Source: Elmis aenea
Taxonomy: Eukaryota; Arthropoda; Insecta; Coleoptera; Elmidae
Reading direction: 5' to 3'
Assembly (NCBI GenBank): GCA_947652605.1
Contig: OX393577.1
Location: 67,170,108-67,234,107 of the forward strand
Length of the DNA stretch: 64,000 nucleotides
The notes under the pieces are model-generated. The model saw only the letters and a list, made by a program, of their open reading frames with translations. It ran no database searches and was not told the DNA's origin. The position numbers and the translations under genes are program-made. Shown in pieces: positions 35,240 through 48,835 of this stretch (position 1 is the first letter of the stretch; the number at the start of each line of letters is the position of its first letter).

Positions 35240-37881
35240 GTTAGACGCACTGTTTGTTTATTAACAATAGGAAAATTTATCTTGAGCCCGGTTCAATCCT
35301 ACGAAGAGCGCGGTTGCTTAAAATATAATAAAGTTTTTGAACTTGAATGACGACTTCACACGAAGCCGACAGGGTTAGAGTTACTAAAACTCATTAGGCG
35401 ATAAAAATTGCCCTTTAACTTGCATTAAGAGATTAACAAAAAATATCTAAACATCGTGGCTGCATTTTTTAGTCAATACACCGATTGGGCAAGCTATTGT
35501 TAGTAAAGAAACACAAATAACAGTAGCACAATAAACTTTTTCAGGTACTGTTGCTTCAAAACAACCTTGTTAAACATTTCAAGATCAGTAACTTGATATT
35601 TAAGTGCGTTTAATAAATATTCGGTAACATTAATTCACTGTAAACAATAAATTCACCGATATCCAAACCTAATTTATTGTTAACTAAATGTGATAAGGTA
35701 TTTGTACGTGTAATTATTGACAAAGTGTTAAATTAAGATATTAAATATGTTAATCGGAATGTTTGTTAATGAAAAATATGTCAGCAACATTCTAGATAAT
35801 TGGGTTAATTGTAGTTTTGTACGCTTCTATGATTGCGTTTGCTAAAAAATTATATTTTTGCATCACAAAGGAAACGTATAAATTATTTTTGACAGTCGTT
35901 ACTTAAAGAAATTGTTAGCTTTGTGAAAGTGTAGCGTATTTTTTTGCTTGTATACATCAGCATGTTGATGTTGCGAAATTTTTGCTTCCAACAGGTCTTA
36001 GCTAACTCTGTTGAATTTCTTGGCACAATTTTAGGTATTGTGTTGTTAAACGTCGATGTGTGCCGACTTGATAATAAAAATTGTAATTGTTATGTTTTGT
36101 ATTCTGTTATAGTTGAACTGTTGTTATGCAGGTATAGTTTTGGCTATTTTGGAAATAAATTTGAACAATAAAATGCACAGTTAGGGTGCATTTTTGGTAT
36201 GTACATGATTTTTTATATTAATTGACTTTGTAAATCTTTTCTTGTATTTGTGTAGTTACTTTATAAATATGAATAATTAAATTTTTAAGTCGTATTTTAT
36301 ACTCACGTGCAAGAACGAAAAAATGTGTGTGCGTTTGTGTTAAGATGAGGATTCGATTTTATTGGGTTTGTAATGTGACTTTACCTAACAGGTTTGCAAC
36401 TATGTTTCTTTATGTGTTCTTTTTATGTTTAAAACAATTACATTCGTCCTTTTTTTTTGCAATAAATCATTGCATAACTTTTTAATACAATATTTTCATT
36501 GAATACTAACCAACCACTTTAATCTTGCTTTTGAAAACATTATTAATTAAAAACTGTTAGATATATAACCAAGCAAATAAAGCCTTCTGTGAAATGTCTA
36601 TTTTAGGAACACAATTTTTCCACAGCCTTTGGTAGCTGTTACGTTAACTTGTTGAAATTTGTTCAAGTTCGTTATATTCTCTGCGTAATCGTATACATAA
36701 TATAATTTTTACTTTCATAATGAAGTAATTTATGATTAACCCGAAAGCAATCTGAATTAACAAGTATAATAATTTAAGATGCAAAAGTGTAAGAGGTGAC
36801 GAAATTTTATGTTAATATTATATTTAGGTATTTATATGTAATATGTTGTTTTATAACAGTCAAGAAAAATATATGATTTATAACCATTTATTAAAAAATT
36901 CTTCTAGTTGACTTAATAAACGTATAGACAGCCCCATGTACAAAATTTGGCTTTAAGTTCCATTCAAAATGAGCTAAATTTCGATTTATAAAAGCAGGTA
37001 TTTAAACAAAAGTTCATATTTAATAGCTATTATGAATGTAACTCATGTTATAAACTATTATAATTATAACTAATTAATACGCTGTAAAACCAACGCATTT
37101 ACAGACAAGAAAATATAAAAATATACTTTTGTATATACTTAACAGTCACATAATAAAATACTTACAGAAATAAGGCTCAGTTTACAATAAAAAATTACCA
37201 CATACAATCATTTCATTCACTAACTTGGACTTATCCAGTAAAAAATGTTAGGAAAATTTATTTATATCCAAAAAGAATTAAGCATTCAAACATAAGAGAT
37301 GAAATTCATTTGATATAATATAACTAAGATTGTTTTAAATGTAATAATTGTAATTTTAGTATGAAATTAAGATTGTTATTATTTTCAATTATTTCTTTAG
37401 CTTACAATTAGCGAAAAATTGTAAATCTGTGCATTTGTAAAAAAAAGTTTTAAGCTATAACACCATTAATCAGCTTATTTATGAATAACTTCATTCGATA
37501 AATATTAGAATTATTTAAGTAATTCATTTTTAATATAAAAATAAAGATATGAAAGCAGTTATTTACTAAAAAAAAGTATTTAGTTTAGTTTGAGACTCAC
37601 TTCTCTTCGTCAGAATAAAAAAATCCGAGAAAATCTCTTGTAAAAAGGCTAGACCACTGTCAATATTCTGGTATTTTCATCAGTAACAATCGTATTTGTA
37701 AATGAATAAATATAATAGAATTGTTACTGACGCAGAGACGAGAGTCTTGAAAATGGTATAGCTTTTTACTAAAGATTCTTAATTTATAAAAGTGTTAAAA
37801 TTATTTATAATAATGGATGAATCACTCAAATAATTAAGGCATGTGTATAAAGATAAGAGAATTTTGAATTTAACTTATATA
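35240..37881. other. Intergenic region upstream of the lipase
   Basis: About 2.6 kb of AT-rich DNA with no supported gene; a 75-codon open frame at 35944-36171 (+) has no recognisable features. A loose inverted repeat occurs around 37590-37760 (GAGACTCACTTCTCTTCGTCAG and a diverged mirror). The lipase promoter should lie just above 35239. Confidence 0.4.
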
Positions 37882-38701
37882 TGTATAGATATTGAAATTA
37901 TTTGATGATTCATGAAGATATCCCTTACAACAGTGACAAAACGTCGGTTGGAAAAACCTTATCAGGAAAGGTTACAATATGTTGTCGCTAGAATCTGATC
38001 AAGGCTATTTTTTTTGCATCAAGGACATAAAAACTAAATGTTTTGCAGACTTATACGTACCACAGGCCATTTCCTTCGGAAAAATAGGGGAAAAACTGAG
38101 AAATTGAATCATAAAGGTAATTTTTGCGATCGCGTTGGTTATATATCGTCAGAGATAAAATCGATATTCTTCTATTTACCGATTCGATCATCCTTTGCAA
38201 GTAAAATGGTGCAAAACTTTTGAAAAAATCCTAAACGGTTCCGGAGAAAAACGTCAAAAATGAAACCTCTGTTTTGAGAAGTTGTGGTATATTTGTTTAT
38301 AACTAAATCCATGCGCCTTGCATATGCATAGGCGTTTAACATAGGGAAAACCGTTTTGTAAAGGCTTTCGTTTTTCGCGTTTTTCTCAGGAACTGTTTAA
38401 GATTTTTTCAAAAACTTTGCACCATTTTACTTGCAAAGGATGCCCGAATTGGTAAATAGAAGAATTTCGATTGTATCTTCTCAGTGTTTTCCCTATTTTT
38501 CCGAAGAAAATAGCCAGTGGCACGTATAACTCTGCAAAACGTTTAGTTTTTATGTTTTTGATGCAATAAACACAGCCTTGCTCAGATTCTAGCGACAACA
38601 TATCGTGACCCTCCCTGGTAAGTATAGATATTCAAATTATTAGATGATTCATGAAGATGTTCCTTGCAACGGAGACAAAACGTCAGTTTGAAAAACCTTA
38701 G
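37882..38701. mobile_element. Fold-back element, copy B, between direct repeats
   Basis: The fold-back (about 37964-38618) is the same family as copy A at 26041-26754, with arms bearing AATATGTTGTCGCTAGAATC and its complement. It is flanked by two ~80-bp direct repeats, 37882-37962 and 38621-38701, that begin GTATAGATATT and end GAAAAACCTTA. The direct repeats are much too long for an ordinary target duplication. Confidence 0.78.
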
Positions 38702-38802
38702 AAGATGTGGTTTGGACCCGAAAAACTACATACTATGATTATTATTCAACCTTTCTTTTTTAAATGAAAATGTGTTAAAGATTAATTTACATATCACTGT
38801 TA

Positions 38803-41800
38803 TTAAAATTCTTGTATAAATCTTTCAAGTTTTTCATCTGTTTCAGATTCATTCGGAGCCTTTCTCCCTAAACTGCACTGAATATCTTCTAGAGTTTTGC
38901 CCTTAGTTTCAGGAACACAAAACACAACGAACACCAACCCCAGCACAGCGCAGCCGGCGAATGCGAAAAAAGGTACATGCATACCGAAACTGTCTTTCAT
39001 AATTTGGAAAAATTTGGAGACGATCGTGGCTACTATGCTAAAATAAATGTCGGCCACACACAACGCGAAAGCTTTTATATCGGTCGGGAATAATTCTCCC
39101 AACATCAATATGGGAATACCCTGCATCCCCACGCTGAATATCACAACGAAACCTATTAGGGCCACGATGGGGACGAAAGTAAACCCATCCGTGTTTACAT
39201 CCGTGCAGTTCTTAAAATAAAAGTATAGTCCTTCGGTAAATAGCGCTAACGCTGATCCAACAATAGAAATGATCAATAATGGCCTCCTTCCAGTCCTGTC
39301 AACTATGATTGATGAAACGCTGCAAAGTATTAGTTGGATGGTAAAGTAAATTATCGAAGCTTGGTTAGGCGAAATATCATCACCGGCGTTGTGAAATATA
39401 GTCGTCGCATAAAACGTTATGGCAGTGGTTCCGCTCAGTTGCTGGAAGCCTCGAAGTCCCATCATTATAAACACAGCCTTCCTGTTACTGCTCACAGTAA
39501 ACAGATCGAAAAATTTCCGGAAGTTAACTCTTGATTTAGTCTTAACGGCGTTTCTCAGTCGATGCAGTTCCGCTTCTACATTTTCCATTCCCTTGAAGAT
39601 CCTCAGGCTCTTTCTCGCCTCAACGAACTGTCCTCGCATCACCAGGTAGTAAGGACTCTCTGGCATCCAAACAAAAGTAAAAAGTAATAAAACTGGAATA
39701 GCAGAAGATATCAGGGCGGCTGTGCTGATGGTAAAGTACCATCCTATTATATTAATCAGGAGAAGACCTAAGATCCAGGTCACAGAACAGCTGCATCCCA
39801 ATAAACCGCGAATTTTGGGGTCGGCGATTTCTCCTAAGTACATGGGCAAAGCGCAAAAACTCAGTCCATCTGCGAATCCAGCTATCAGTCTTGCTATAAT
39901 AAAGATTAACACCGACGGTGCATAGGCTACCATAATCCAAGCGATGAAAAATGGAACGGATGTTAGTAATACTGCTTTTTTGCGTCCTATTAAGTCTAGA
40001 ATTGCTCCTCCGAAGAGCGCGCCGCATATGGCCCCGATCAAGGGCATCACAGCGATCCAGGATCCTTCTTCGTCCGTTGTGGGTATTTCGGAATCTTTGT
40101 GCAGAAGTTTCGGCAAAGAAGGAGATGGCCATCCGTAGTGCATTCCACTACTTATTATGCTAAGTGTTCCTGAAATAGATTTAATTGTTTATTACGAGAA
40201 ACTTAAACAGATTTCTTGGCAAAAAGGGAGGCAAAATTATTTTATATTAAACTAATTAATTATATAGTATATGATACAGAATCTATTGTAATAAAAAAAG
40301 GTAGTTCCTAAATTTTGGATATCAATATATTGATATGACATCTATATTGATTGGAACCGTTCATTAAAAATATATAAAGAATGAAATAGGGTATTCATCT
40401 GAAATTTTGGTTATGATCATAATGGCATATGATCTCTATAATGAGAATATTTTCAAGATGATGACACTTCCGGAAATACCGGAAGTTGACGTCTGCTTTC
40501 TTATTTTAAATACAATGGTCTATTTTTTACTGCATTTTTGGATTAAACACGTTATTTTAGAGGGACTTTGGATAGCATTCCCTATATCCAAGTGCAGTAG
40601 CTTTTGTTTTTAGATTTTTGGACTTTTTTTGTGATATAATATGTACAAAATTTAGTTTTACCTAATTTTAAAAATATAATTTCGGAAAATATTAATCCTT
40701 GTTAATTTTTTGCAACTTTTAGTAGTTAAGTTAATTTTCCTCGGACTTTCAATCCATTGTACGTTTCTTTACTTGGTTTTTGTATAAACTTCAGTCAATT
40801 CACCTTGAGTGAAGTTTTTGCTTTAAAATGTCAGTGTACCTAAATTACACCTGCTTTTTCTAAACGTTCTTGGCACTACATCAGTGAGACGCACGATAAT
40901 TTTCCTAATTCAAGTTCATGGCTTGAAAACAAGGAATGTTTACTGACTTGAAAACGAACATCAATCATTTGTATGAATTTAAATGAACCAAATCGTTTTA
41001 AGAAGTTTTGTCATATGTAATTTAAAATGTTCATTTGAAATGGTGTATTTTTAGTTTTTTGTATATATTTTTAGCTTCGTTCTATTTTTTATTAACACTA
41101 AATTAGATAATATAATGTAAAGTTATTTAAACAAAAGTTTAAAATAAACAAAAACTTTAACGAGTATTTTGCTGTAAAGTAATCGATAATTATTTTTCAT
41201 CCATTTAAAGTGTTATAAAAATATGTTAATAATAATTGACTGCACACACAAATATCATGAAGCTATATTAATTCATCAACATTACTTTCATTGCCTTTAT
41301 TATTTTTGAAAGATATTGTTAACAAACATAATAAAATAATTATTATCGTACTTAGTGCTACATAAAACTAATTTAATTAACACTCCCTTCATTAAAAAGC
41401 TTTCGCACAAAATCCAATTAATTTGATCCACTTTTTATATTAGGTGACAAAATTTATCAAAATAATTAATTGTAACTCGCATTAGCCAGCATGAAATAAA
41501 AGCTGATGTAAGCCAAATGTAATTGTGAATAAGTTGTGAGATAAATTCATTAATTAGCAAGATTGTTCTGTTTACTATTTTAAATTAAAATGTTGCAAAA
41601 TCGCCTAATCGAATTTAGTCACGCGTTCAGTATGTAAATTGTGATGAATTAGTTAATCAATTATTGACGTAAAATTCCAGCAAATATTAAAGTGTTCGAA
41701 TAGTTTAATATATTTTAATTTACGGTGGTTATACACAGAGATAATTTTTTTAAAGGTGATACATTCAAACCATAGATGTGTAGACATATAGGGCATTCAA

Positions 41801-43956
41801 GTTGATATTCTGCTAATGTATTTTTTTATTTTAATCGATTTTAATCGATTATGGAAAGCATTAGAAAATACGAACATAAGTAGTAGGGTAACTAAAGCCA
41901 TCTAAGAACTGTACACAGACACTAAAATTAAAATTAAAATTGGAAGATCGATATCGAAAGGATTTGATACATCGAAAGGACTAAAACAAGGATGTTGCTT
42001 GTCCATGACACTATTTAAAATATGCATTGAACACTCCTTGAGAACATAAAAAAAAATTGCAAGGGCATGGGGATAAATATAGGAGAAAGCAATATTTGCA
42101 CTCTCCAACTTTCGAACGACCAGGTGCTTATAGCCGAAGATAAGGATGACCACCACTACATGACAAGAAAAATTACAAAAGAACCCGAAACAGCTTTCAT
42201 TGAATATGAAAAAAACTAAATACTTTTATATTGGGGGAGAATCCGATGACCTAGAATTAGAAAGAGGAGAGAAAATATCTAAATGCAATGGCTACCTATA
42301 CCTTGGTGTGAAAATTCAAGATGATAGAAAGGACGAAAAAGAAATTCGACAACGAATGGGACAAGAAAGAAGAGACACCAAAAGGCTAAATGGAATATGG
42401 TGGCGTAACAAAGAAGAGAAAATACAACACATACAACACAGTTATTAAAAGTAGTGTATTGTATGGAGCAGAAGTATGGAGGTGGAAAGAAGCAGACAAA
42501 AGAAGGCTGGAAGCTCTGGAGATGGATGCCCTAAGAAGATTGTGTAGAATGTCTAGACTAGATAGAGTACCGAACACAACAATTAAAGAATTAATCGGAC
42601 TGAGGGAAACTATTATAGAAGAGGCAGAAAGACGACAACTAATTTGGTACGGACATTTAAGAAGGATGGCAGACAGAAACATTTTAACAAGTACAAAACA
42701 TCTACCAAATATCATCTCCTAAATAAATCCAAATTTGAGAAATAAAATAAAAACCTAATTTTCCGCTCCTCTTTAGGGGGTTCTAACTCCGAAAGGAGAC
42801 GCCTTCTTCTTCTTAATCAGTTCCTCTTGTACCTTTCGGTGTCGAGGAGACGTGTAAGGGAAAACAATTATATAAAAACCCCCCTTAATTTTCGATAAGG
42901 AATTATCTCCTGAATTTTTTCGCAATATTTAAGAAACACCCCTTATAAATACTTAATGTTTAAAAAGTCACCCAATCGCATTTGATTGCTTTAAATTAAT
43001 AACACTGCAACAATGTACTTTTTACAGTATTTTATCGTTGGAGAAGTGTAACTGTGCATATACGTAAATACTGCTAATGTTTTGGTTAATGTTTATCATA
43101 ACATGCAAATGTGGGTAAACAATGTCGATTCATTAATACATTTTTATTTACAGCAGTTTCTTATAGTTTACATTTTCTATACGCAAGTGCAAGGCCGGCT
43201 TACAGTATTGAGTGTGTGTTTAATTTAAACCCAATTATAAACACTTTTGTACTTTTGTTAATGTTTAAGTGACTCATTTGAGATTAGCAACCAAATATAG
43301 CATACATTAAGTTGGGTATTACAAAATTTTCCACACGAGTCTTAATGGTGCTTAATAGATTTTTTATTGGTGTCTATTGTAACGAGTCGTTTAAATGATT
43401 TACAGATTTACAATTTGTCTTCAAGTTTTAATTATAATATATTTTTAAACCGAATTATTGTACAGCGTCCTGCATTAGTGCGTCGGACCCTGTATAATAT
43501 ACTTCATATATAAATCAAACTGAATCACCCTGTATAAAGACACTATATTTTTATATTTTAAATGTATCATTTAAATAATTCAAACATTTATGAAGCTATT
43601 TTTATTTTCTTGTTCTTTAGTTAATTATTAATTAATAATCCAAACGATTTTAATTTAATTGCGTAAAAAACAATTAATTTATTAAATCAGTGAGTATTAA
43701 CAACACCTTTTAATGTATTTCTTTTAGCATTTGTCGACAATGTGGCTAATTTTCCTTAGAAATATGTATTATCAGCGATTAAAAATTTATCAAACTGTTC
43801 AAAAATTAAAGATTAACAATTAGATTCTTAACAATATTTATCTTAATTATTTTTAATTTATTACGAATACAAAGAATTTTTCCTACCTGTAGCCATGGCC
43901 AAATATTGATACAGACAACTTCCTTGTTGAACTTCATAGTTAGTAGCGGACTTCAT
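38803..43956 (-). CDS. Sugar transporter 7 (Tret1-like, MFS sugar porter)
   Basis: Predicted 478-aa carrier. Exon 1 is 43887..43956 (23 codons, ending YQYLAMAT) with donor CAG|GTAGGA. Exon 2 is 38803..40169 after TATTTCAG. The 3717-nt phase-1 intron contains LINE debris. Motifs are close to the family consensus: HYGWPSPSLPKLL, DLIGRKK, GEIADPKIRG, WMPESPYY, RGFQQLSGTTAI, DRTGRR and PETKGKTLEDIQ. Helix 10 reads GMQGIPI, with no Trp. The cytosolic tail is longer than in the other copies and rich in Glu and Lys. Confidence 0.9.
41840..42760 (+). mobile_element. Dead LINE, C-terminal reverse-transcriptase part
   Basis: Fragments of one non-LTR retrotransposon in shifting frames: GLKQGCCLSMTLFKICIEHS (about 41970-42040), then GGESDDLELERGEKISKCNG with YLYLGVKIQ, then from 42390 VLYGAEVWRWKEADKRRLEA and RRQLIWYGHLRRMADR. 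Stops and frameshifts interrupt it. The order and motifs match the C-terminal half of insect 'endonuclease-reverse transcriptase' LINEs. It lies antisense in the intron of transporter 7. Confidence 0.8.
42761..42856 (-). mobile_element. LINE 3' end, opposite orientation
   Basis: A run of CTTCTTCTTCTTAA followed by CAGTTCCTCTTGTACCTTTC and GGTGTCGAGG is the reverse complement of the LINE tail at 49085-49140. A second, reversed LINE 3' end therefore abuts the + strand LINE tail to tail. Confidence 0.6.
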
Positions 43957-44667
43957 CGTGAAGAATGTTAAATAAAATCCTTAAAGCAACAAATGGTTAT
44001 CACTATGAGTGCACTGCAAATTCACATAATGCCAATAACTTGTCGTCGCGATTATGAAACTTAACTACATGTCGGTTAACCGAACTGTCGACAATTGATA
44101 AGTTACATCGATGAAAATGTGGCTTAAATACAACGGCGTAGGAAAATAACTAAATGACGTTTATAAGTATTTAGATTTAGCTGGTTCGGACGGACTTCTT
44201 ACAACTTGACAGTGCGTACACCTATGGTGGATCGAAGCCAAACGAATTGGCAAGAGGGACAAGTTAGAAAAGTTTAGCAACACTCTTTTTCTATAGAATA
44301 ATAGTTTAATAGCATTCGAATATATTCCGAATTAACTCGTTTTTTTTTTTTAAATTGAAGAATTGTGTGAATAATTTCATAAACAGGCAACTGCAAAATG
44401 CAGTCGATTTTATACAGAAGGTGTATAAATTCGTGAAAAATTCAAATGTAGTGTTGTTCCTTTCATAATCTAGGTTAAAATTCGAATACAAATACTTTGG
44501 CCGAATGATAGTTATCCTTAAAGAGATCATTAGAGTATGAAATTGTAAAATTAATATGCACCTTTTTGATCTCATTGGATGGCAGTCATTATCAAGAAAA
44601 TTTGTCCGGAATCATTGCTCCACAATTAAAAAACTAATGGAGATTAATTTAATTTTTGCATGTTCTA
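43957..44667. other. Region upstream of transporter 7
   Basis: About 700 bp with no supported gene. It should include the promoter of transporter 7. No repeat ends or core-promoter motif recognised. Confidence 0.4.
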
Positions 44668-45031
44668 TCTATATATATAAAAATGAATGTATGTATGTAT
44701 GTATGTATGTTTGTATGGATGTTTGTCCTTTATGCATTCCTATACCATTCATCCGATCCTGACCAAATTTCGCACAGACAATCTATAGGACCATGGGAAG
44801 AAGACAGGCTATATAAGAATTCCCAAAAGTTCAAAAAATTCCCAAAAGATCCAAATATCACAAAAATTTCAAAATTCTCAATAGATACAAAAATTCTCAA
44901 TAGATACAAAAATTCCCAAAAGATCCAAAATTCTCAAAAGGTCAAAAACGTCCACCGGGCGCGAGCGCGAAGCGCGAGTAGTCTGTGATTGATAAAAAAA
45001 TTCACCGAGCGAAGCCGGGTCACTACGCTAG
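44668..45031 (+). mobile_element. Non-autonomous Helitron-like element
   Basis: Begins TCTATATATATAAAAATG and ends CTAG, inserted between A (44667) and T (45032), as Helitrons do. A GC-rich hairpin-prone stretch, CACCGAGCGAAGCCGGGT, lies about 10 bp before the 3' end. Near the 5' end is a GTAT microsatellite. The middle has short direct repeats with AAAATTCTCAATAGATAC and CCCAAAAG. No Rep/helicase frame. Confidence 0.75.
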
Positions 45032-45129
45032 TTATTCATAAAATCATGTGTGCATATTTGGCATTACCTAAATATGTAATACAGATTATTATTTCTTAAT
45101 AACTGTTTTTTTTTTGTCTTGTTATGTAC

Positions 45130-45595
45130 AGGGTTAGCCAATAGGTATGTCGGTGTTTTAGTAGGCGATAAAACGAACAAACAAAAACGAATCACATGTT
45201 CAAAAACTAAATTTAATAGCTTAAATTATGCAATTTTACTAGATACAGCTAGTGTTTAAAAATAAATTCGTTCGAATGATTCCTATGAGAATGAATACCT
45301 AGACGTAATCTCGTAACAAAATTCAACATCACAAGCTGCAATACATCGTGGTTGATGTCCCTTGCTTCACTTTCAATTGCAAGTTTCAGTTCTTGAAGTG
45401 TGCGTGGTTTATCCCTGTACACTCTAGACTTGAGACAGCCCCAAAAATAAAAGTCAGGGGCACTCAGGTCCGGTGATCTTGCAGGCCATTGAATGTCACC
45501 GAATCGTGAGAACTCTTCCCGGAAAAAATTCTCGCACGATGTTCATCGACTGAAGAGCTGTATGGGCCGTAGCACCGTCCCGTTGGAACTAGCTA
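45130..45595 (-). mobile_element. DDE transposase C-terminal fragment
   Basis: The - strand, with frame breaks, encodes WFQRDGATAHTALQSM near the right end, then FGDIQWPARSPDLSAPDFYF, then KPRTLQELKLAIESEA. This is the C-terminal catalytic part of the insect Tc3/DUF4817-type transposase family. A TACAGGG-like tip at 45129 fits the family terminus. It is a dead relic. Confidence 0.78.
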
Positions 45596-45699
45596 GGGTT
45601 TCTCATATTTGACCATTTTGCTTGTGCCCGGATTCCGGGAAGAAATCGGCCTTAGTACCGGGATTTCCCGGGATGTAATAAATTATGTCAATATTTTTA

Positions 45700-45850
45700 A
45701 ATAAATAACCCAAAACATTTAGAGAGCGGTTTATTACTTAAAAACAATTCCAAGTTATATATGTAATACATACCAATAATTCCTGATGTGGTGACTCCAC
45801 ACCAAACGGCAATTTTGGGGACAATAGGTGCGTTCGGGACGTGCACTCTT
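45700..45850 (-). mobile_element. DDE transposase middle fragment
   Basis: The - strand encodes KIAVWCGVTTSGIIGMYYIY, which matches the middle of the same transposase family (usually KVTVWCGI..FGIIGPYFF). It is separated from the C-terminal piece by a different repeat segment at 45595-45670, so it is a rearranged relic. Confidence 0.62.
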
Positions 45851-45989
45851 TTTGCTTTATTTGCTCTTTTTTGCTCCACAGCGTTCGGGACGCGACTTTG
45901 GAGTAAAAAAGATAGAGGGTTTTCATGCAAACTCAAAGGATTTTGCGGAGCCCAGTATCTGAAGTGATGTAAGCAGGGCAGGTTAGGTT

Positions 45990-46110
45990 AGAAATTGGAA
46001 AGAAAAAGCAAAAGATAGGACAGAATGGAGAAAAGTTGTTCGAAGTAAATGCTAATAGACTGGGACTGATCCTCCCAAAATAAAGGATCTAGAAAGCTTA
46101 AAAGCGGCTC
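45990..46110 (+). mobile_element. LINE C-terminal scrap
   Basis: A short stretch resembles the extreme C-terminus of a LINE reverse transcriptase (AKDRTEWRKVVRSKC-like reading), with no remaining domains. Flanked by unrelated AT-rich sequence. Confidence 0.4.
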
Positions 46111-48835
46111 AGTCTCACTGGGGGTATAGCCACAGTATAAAAGGAAATGCCTTAATTTTTTTATTATGTAAAATATTTGTTATTTTGTTTAAAGTTTTTT
46201 TATTCTTCCAAACAAAAGCTTTATCCAATATTTAAAGTATTCAGTAATTTAACACTATTTTTCAATCTATGTTTTGGCAAAATTACAAAAAATGTAAGAC
46301 CATATGTAGAATACAGTAATGAAGTATGAATAAATTTCGAATTAATTGCGTTTATAAACATATTTTTTTGATAATAAACTGCTTTTTTACATAATTCTTT
46401 TGCTCAATGATCTTTAAAATAAAGTAACATAAAATGTCACGTCTATTTTGAATACATTTCAATTTCATTACGTTCTTATCATAGTTAACCATTACTCATT
46501 AATTAAATTGTGTGTATCATTCGTTTGCACGCTCACATTTTTTCAATTAATTTTGGTTCGTACTAGTTCAATTAACTACATTTTAATACAAGCAGTACCG
46601 TAATGGAATCACAGCCAAAATAACGTGTTGAACTTTCTAAATAACCATCACCAAGACTTCTATGACCTGATTTTCATCTCAAAATACGCACTTCACATAG
46701 TAATAAAACACATCAAAGATCAGGGTTATATTTTTGATATAAATTAAAACCAGTTCAGTGCATATAAATTTAAATGTTTGCCCTAGAGCAACATATGCGA
46801 TATTAACGGATACTTCACGTTCATATTTGTTGAACTAATCATAGAAACAAACTGTTGTTGATATTGTATTACATAAAGTGTAATCTAGTTTGTTACTGCC
46901 AAGTTCATGTACTAATGTTTATTCATTTCAAGTTAAAAATGACGTCATTTGTTTATGAATGTGCTAGGTCAAGTGCGCTATTTTTTTTTGTTGGACAACA
47001 GCGCGTGTTCAAGGAAGTACAAGTTGATTTCAAGATTTTGATGATACAATAATTGAGAATTACTATCGAATGCAGATGTTTTTCTTTGTAATTGATTAGT
47101 TTGTTGACTGTAATCTGAAAACAAATTGAGGAAATACCACGTGCGCAAATTAAAATTTCTTGTAATTCTCAGTAATTTAGCTATAATTCGCAATATTAAA
47201 TTTTGTGGTTAATAATTTCATTGTTTGTGAGAAATAATTTGCTCTGTTTGGAACTTGTATGTGAGAAAAAACTATGATGTGATATATTTGTTGATAGTTT
47301 AAAGTTTTAAAAATATTTAACCAATGCGCAAGATTTTCAAATAATCAATAGGTTTTTGCAATACTGTAACTGATTTTTAAACAATGTGAGATTAGTGTTA
47401 CATATATTTAAAATAAATATGAAATAAAAGGGTTGATGAATATGATCTGTTGCACCAAAATCATATTCAAATTTTAAGTTCCATAGCACGTGGTAATATT
47501 GTCATTGTGAAGGACTGTCGTGCGATTAAAAGAATTGGTTTGACCTTTCTGCAAACTCATTAATTTAGCTTGGCGTCATTCTTGTTTAAAATGCATTTTT
47601 CAAAAATTTATTGTTGAATAGATGGATTTTTACAAAACACCAAAACACGTTGCTTGGTATAAAACACAAAAACCAGTAGTAATAGTTAATTTTTTATTGT
47701 TAATGTCGATTTTTCTTTGAATTGGTACAATTGGTAGTAAAAAAAAAATCGTTGTCTCCCTGTTGTAAAAAAAATGACGTCAAATTGACAAGACAACGTA
47801 ATTACATGTGTATATTAGCAAAAAAGTAGTTAAAATCGTAGGTATTATGTGATCGTAGAAAAAGTAAGCTACATAACACGAGTGGTAAAGCAATTGCTTC
47901 TTACAACTTTTGTTATGTAATATACTATAATACTATTATATTTCTCTTGTTTAAAAAGTTGAATATCATAGACGTCTTGCAAAATAACAGCTAATTTTTA
48001 CTTGCCTTTGTTTTGAAAAAAACAATACCAAAAACCGAAAAGTTATCTATGTTCGTGTGGAACTTGATTTGTTTTAAATAAATAATTTTCTTACACCATA
48101 ATTTTCATACTATACATTTTTTTATAAACTTGAGATACTTTTTAAGTTTATAAATAGGTCTCAATTTTGTCGGACCATTAACGCATTAACCATATGGTAG
48201 TTCACAGATTGCCAAAATATTGACGAATATAAACCGTGACAAAATTGAACAATCTTTTTAGAATAAAGTGCGTAATTCATATATTTTATTTAACTACTGC
48301 ATCTACTAAATCTTAAACAGAAACATATTTATTTGTTCTTTTTGTATGGAGTGTGCAAAATTAATCGCGTTTGGCACAGCTGTCGATGACGTAATAGTTA
48401 AAAGTGATGTTTAACTTAGACACGGCTTGAAGCAGCTGATAATTATGTCGTCACTATGACGTATCTGAGTACTGTTATTATTTGCTGTGTATTTTTATAG
48501 ACGTCATTTTTTTAACCTAGCATTCAAAATTATTGCGAAAGCATAATCCGATAAAATTATATTTAAACTTTTAAAAATAGTTGCGTTTGAGCGTATGTAT
48601 AATATCATAACTAAACTCCTTGTAGCAACTCAATACTTTTGTGTCATTCATATTCAGTTTTAATTGGGTTTAAAAAAAAGGATGTAAACATTTTTTTTGC
48701 TGATTTTGTTCCCAATACATGCAATATTGTAAAAAGTCAAAATTTTCATTGCGTTTTTGCCTGTTCATCCATGAAGATTCTCAAACCTACATTGGAAAAA
48801 CTGGATCAAAATAAAATATATAACCTATGAGTTAA
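46111..48835. other. AT-rich repeat-poor spacer
   Basis: About 2.7 kb with no gene, repeat end or RNA that I could support. Short open frames here have no recognisable composition or motif. Confidence 0.4.

Noticed and set aside
35944..36171. 75-codon + frame with hydrophobic stretches
   Set aside because: No family resemblance, AT-rich codons and no neighbouring exons; most likely chance.
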